Shown one piece after another: positions 38,112 to 38,971 of a DNA stretch of 38,971 nt (position 1 is the stretch's first letter; the number at the start of each line of letters is the position of its first letter). The DNA comes from TC-15 sp034437275. GTDB lineage: Bacteria; Chloroflexota; Anaerolineae; Aggregatilineales; Aggregatilineaceae. A program made the translations under genes and the position numbers. The notes below the pieces were generated by a model. The model ran no database searches and was not told where the DNA came from. It was given only the letters and a program-made list of their open reading frames with translations. The stretch lies in contig DAOTUD010000011.1 in assembly GCA_034437275.1 (NCBI GenBank), positions 1 through 38,971 on the forward strand. The letters run 5' to 3'.

Positions 38112-38971
38112 ATGGAGTTTATCACATTTCTGAAAGAGCAGCTGAGCGCGTATCTGCCGGAGATCATCGCCGCCTATGACGGAGCAATCAAAGCGGAGAG
38201 TTTGTCCGATATGGAACAGAGCGTAAAAGACGCGATGCAGGAGGTCGGCGGGGAAGCACTGGAACACTGGTTGGCGGCGCAAACGCCGCCGTATCCGGCA
38301 GACGAGGAGCGCTGTCCGCATTGTGGCGAGCAGGCACACTATGTGCGCTGGCGCGAAGCAATGAGCATCACGCTGCTGGGACGGGTGAGGTATCGGCGTC
38401 CGTACTATGAATGTCCCCATTGTCATCGGGGCCACTGTCCGCTGGATGAAGACCTGGGCATTGCACCGGGGCAGATGAGCGACGAAGTGCAGCAAGTAGC
38501 CGCCTTGCTGGGAGCCACTACCTCGTTTGCACGCAGCAGCGACCTGCTCCAGCGCGTGGCGCACCTGGCGTTAAGCCCCAACAGCATTCGCAAAGCTACG
38601 CAGCAAATGGGCGACCGGGTGATGCAGCAGGAAGCCGTGCAGATAACGCAGAGCCAAGACCTGGAAACCCAACGCCAGCATCAACAGACGCCGGACAAAC
38701 CGCGCCGCTTGTATGGGTCGCTGGATGGGTTTATGGCCCACATCGAGGCGGAATGGCACGAGATGAAGGCCGGGACCTGGTGGCGGGTGGACGCGGCGCG
38801 GCGTGCGGCGGACATCACCTACTACACCGATTGGCAACCGGCAGCGGCGTTCAGCGCGCTGACCTGGGCCACCGGCTTTCAGCGCCTGGCTGACCAGGCC
38901 GACGAGGTGATCTTTGTGGCCGATGGAGCCGACTGGATTTGGCGGATTGTCCAGGAACACTTCCCGCACGC
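38112..38971 (+). CDS. ISKra4-like transposase, 5' part (cut off by the window end)
   Basis: An open frame of 286 codons runs from ATG 38112 to the end of the window without a stop. It starts 'MEFITFLKEQLSAYLPEII'. The zinc-binding pairs 'RCPHCGE' and 'YECPHCHRGHCPLDEDLGI' follow, then 'LYGSLDGFMAHIEAEWHEMK' and 'IFVADGADWIWRIV'. The 'PLDE.LG' segment and the 'DG' catalytic region are typical of ISKra4-family transposases. Codon use is less GC-biased than in neighbouring genes, which fits a mobile gene. The left end of the insertion sequence should lie between 37969 and 38111, but I could not define its inverted repeat. Confidence 0.85.
   Translation, partial: MEFITFLKEQLSAYLPEIIAAYDGAIKAESLSDMEQSVKDAMQEVGGEALEHWLAAQTPPYPADEERCPHCGEQAHYVRWREAMSITLLGRVRYRRPYYECPHCHRGHCPLDEDLGIAPGQMSDEVQQVAALLGATTSFARSSDLLQRVAHLALSPNSIRKATQQMGDRVMQQEAVQITQSQDLETQRQHQQTPDKPRRLYGSLDGFMAHIEAEWHEMKAGTWWRVDAARRAADITYYTDWQPAAAFSALTWATGFQRLADQADEVIFVADGADWIWRIVQEHFPH

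Overview
The window is one gene-dense, high-GC (mostly GC-rich third positions) bacterial chromosome segment of about 39 kb. Nothing in it is a phage or plasmid backbone. Housekeeping genes (mutS2, rsgA, dnaN, pcm, a sirtuin) are mixed with large exported proteins, a sugar ABC transporter with a secreted GH13 amylase, and many intergenic GC-rich palindromic repeats. Together these suggest a member of the Chloroflexota (Anaerolineae-like). That assignment is an inference from protein style and genome texture; no rRNA gene is present to confirm it.

Layout. 1-4.6 kb: repeat-rich start, a helical-repeat protein and a secreted M1-type metallopeptidase. 4.8-8.7 kb: a degenerate dehydroquinate-synthase/glycerol-1-phosphate-dehydrogenase-like protein converging on mutS2. 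Upstream of mutS2, a consensus promoter is followed about 150 nt later by a rho-independent terminator, which suggests a small structured RNA. 9-12.5 kb: a Crp/Fnr regulator and pcm converge on a class I methyltransferase, with a sirtuin beyond it. A 160-bp inverted-repeat element between pcm and the methyltransferase supplies both stop codons. 12.7-18.3 kb: an exported beta-propeller-like protein with an apparent CTG start, a bactofilin-like membrane protein, rsgA, an MFS transporter and a LutA-like iron-sulfur protein. 18.4-27.1 kb (minus strand): solute-binding protein, MalF-type permease, MalG-type permease and a 1161-residue starch-active GH13 enzyme with CBM20. This cluster probably breaks down alpha-glucan outside the cell and imports the oligosaccharides; no ATPase gene is present. 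27.3-31.7 kb: a second M1-type peptidase (lipoprotein), a LutB-like protein and a YgjP/DUF45 metallopeptidase. 31.8-34.2 kb: a BTAD-type regulator divergent from a lipoprotein, with good promoters for both. 34.3-38.0 kb: dnaN, a zinc-ribbon protein, a methyltransferase and an aldo/keto reductase. 38.1 kb-end: an ISKra4-like transposase cut off by the window edge.

The most unusual object is the MalF-type permease. It carries about 520 extra extracellular residues built from repeated SH3b-like units, inserted where E. coli MalF has its P2 loop. The next most interesting are the candidate small RNA upstream of mutS2, the repeat elements whose ends form stop codons or a Shine-Dalgarno site, and two palindromic operator candidates placed on promoters.
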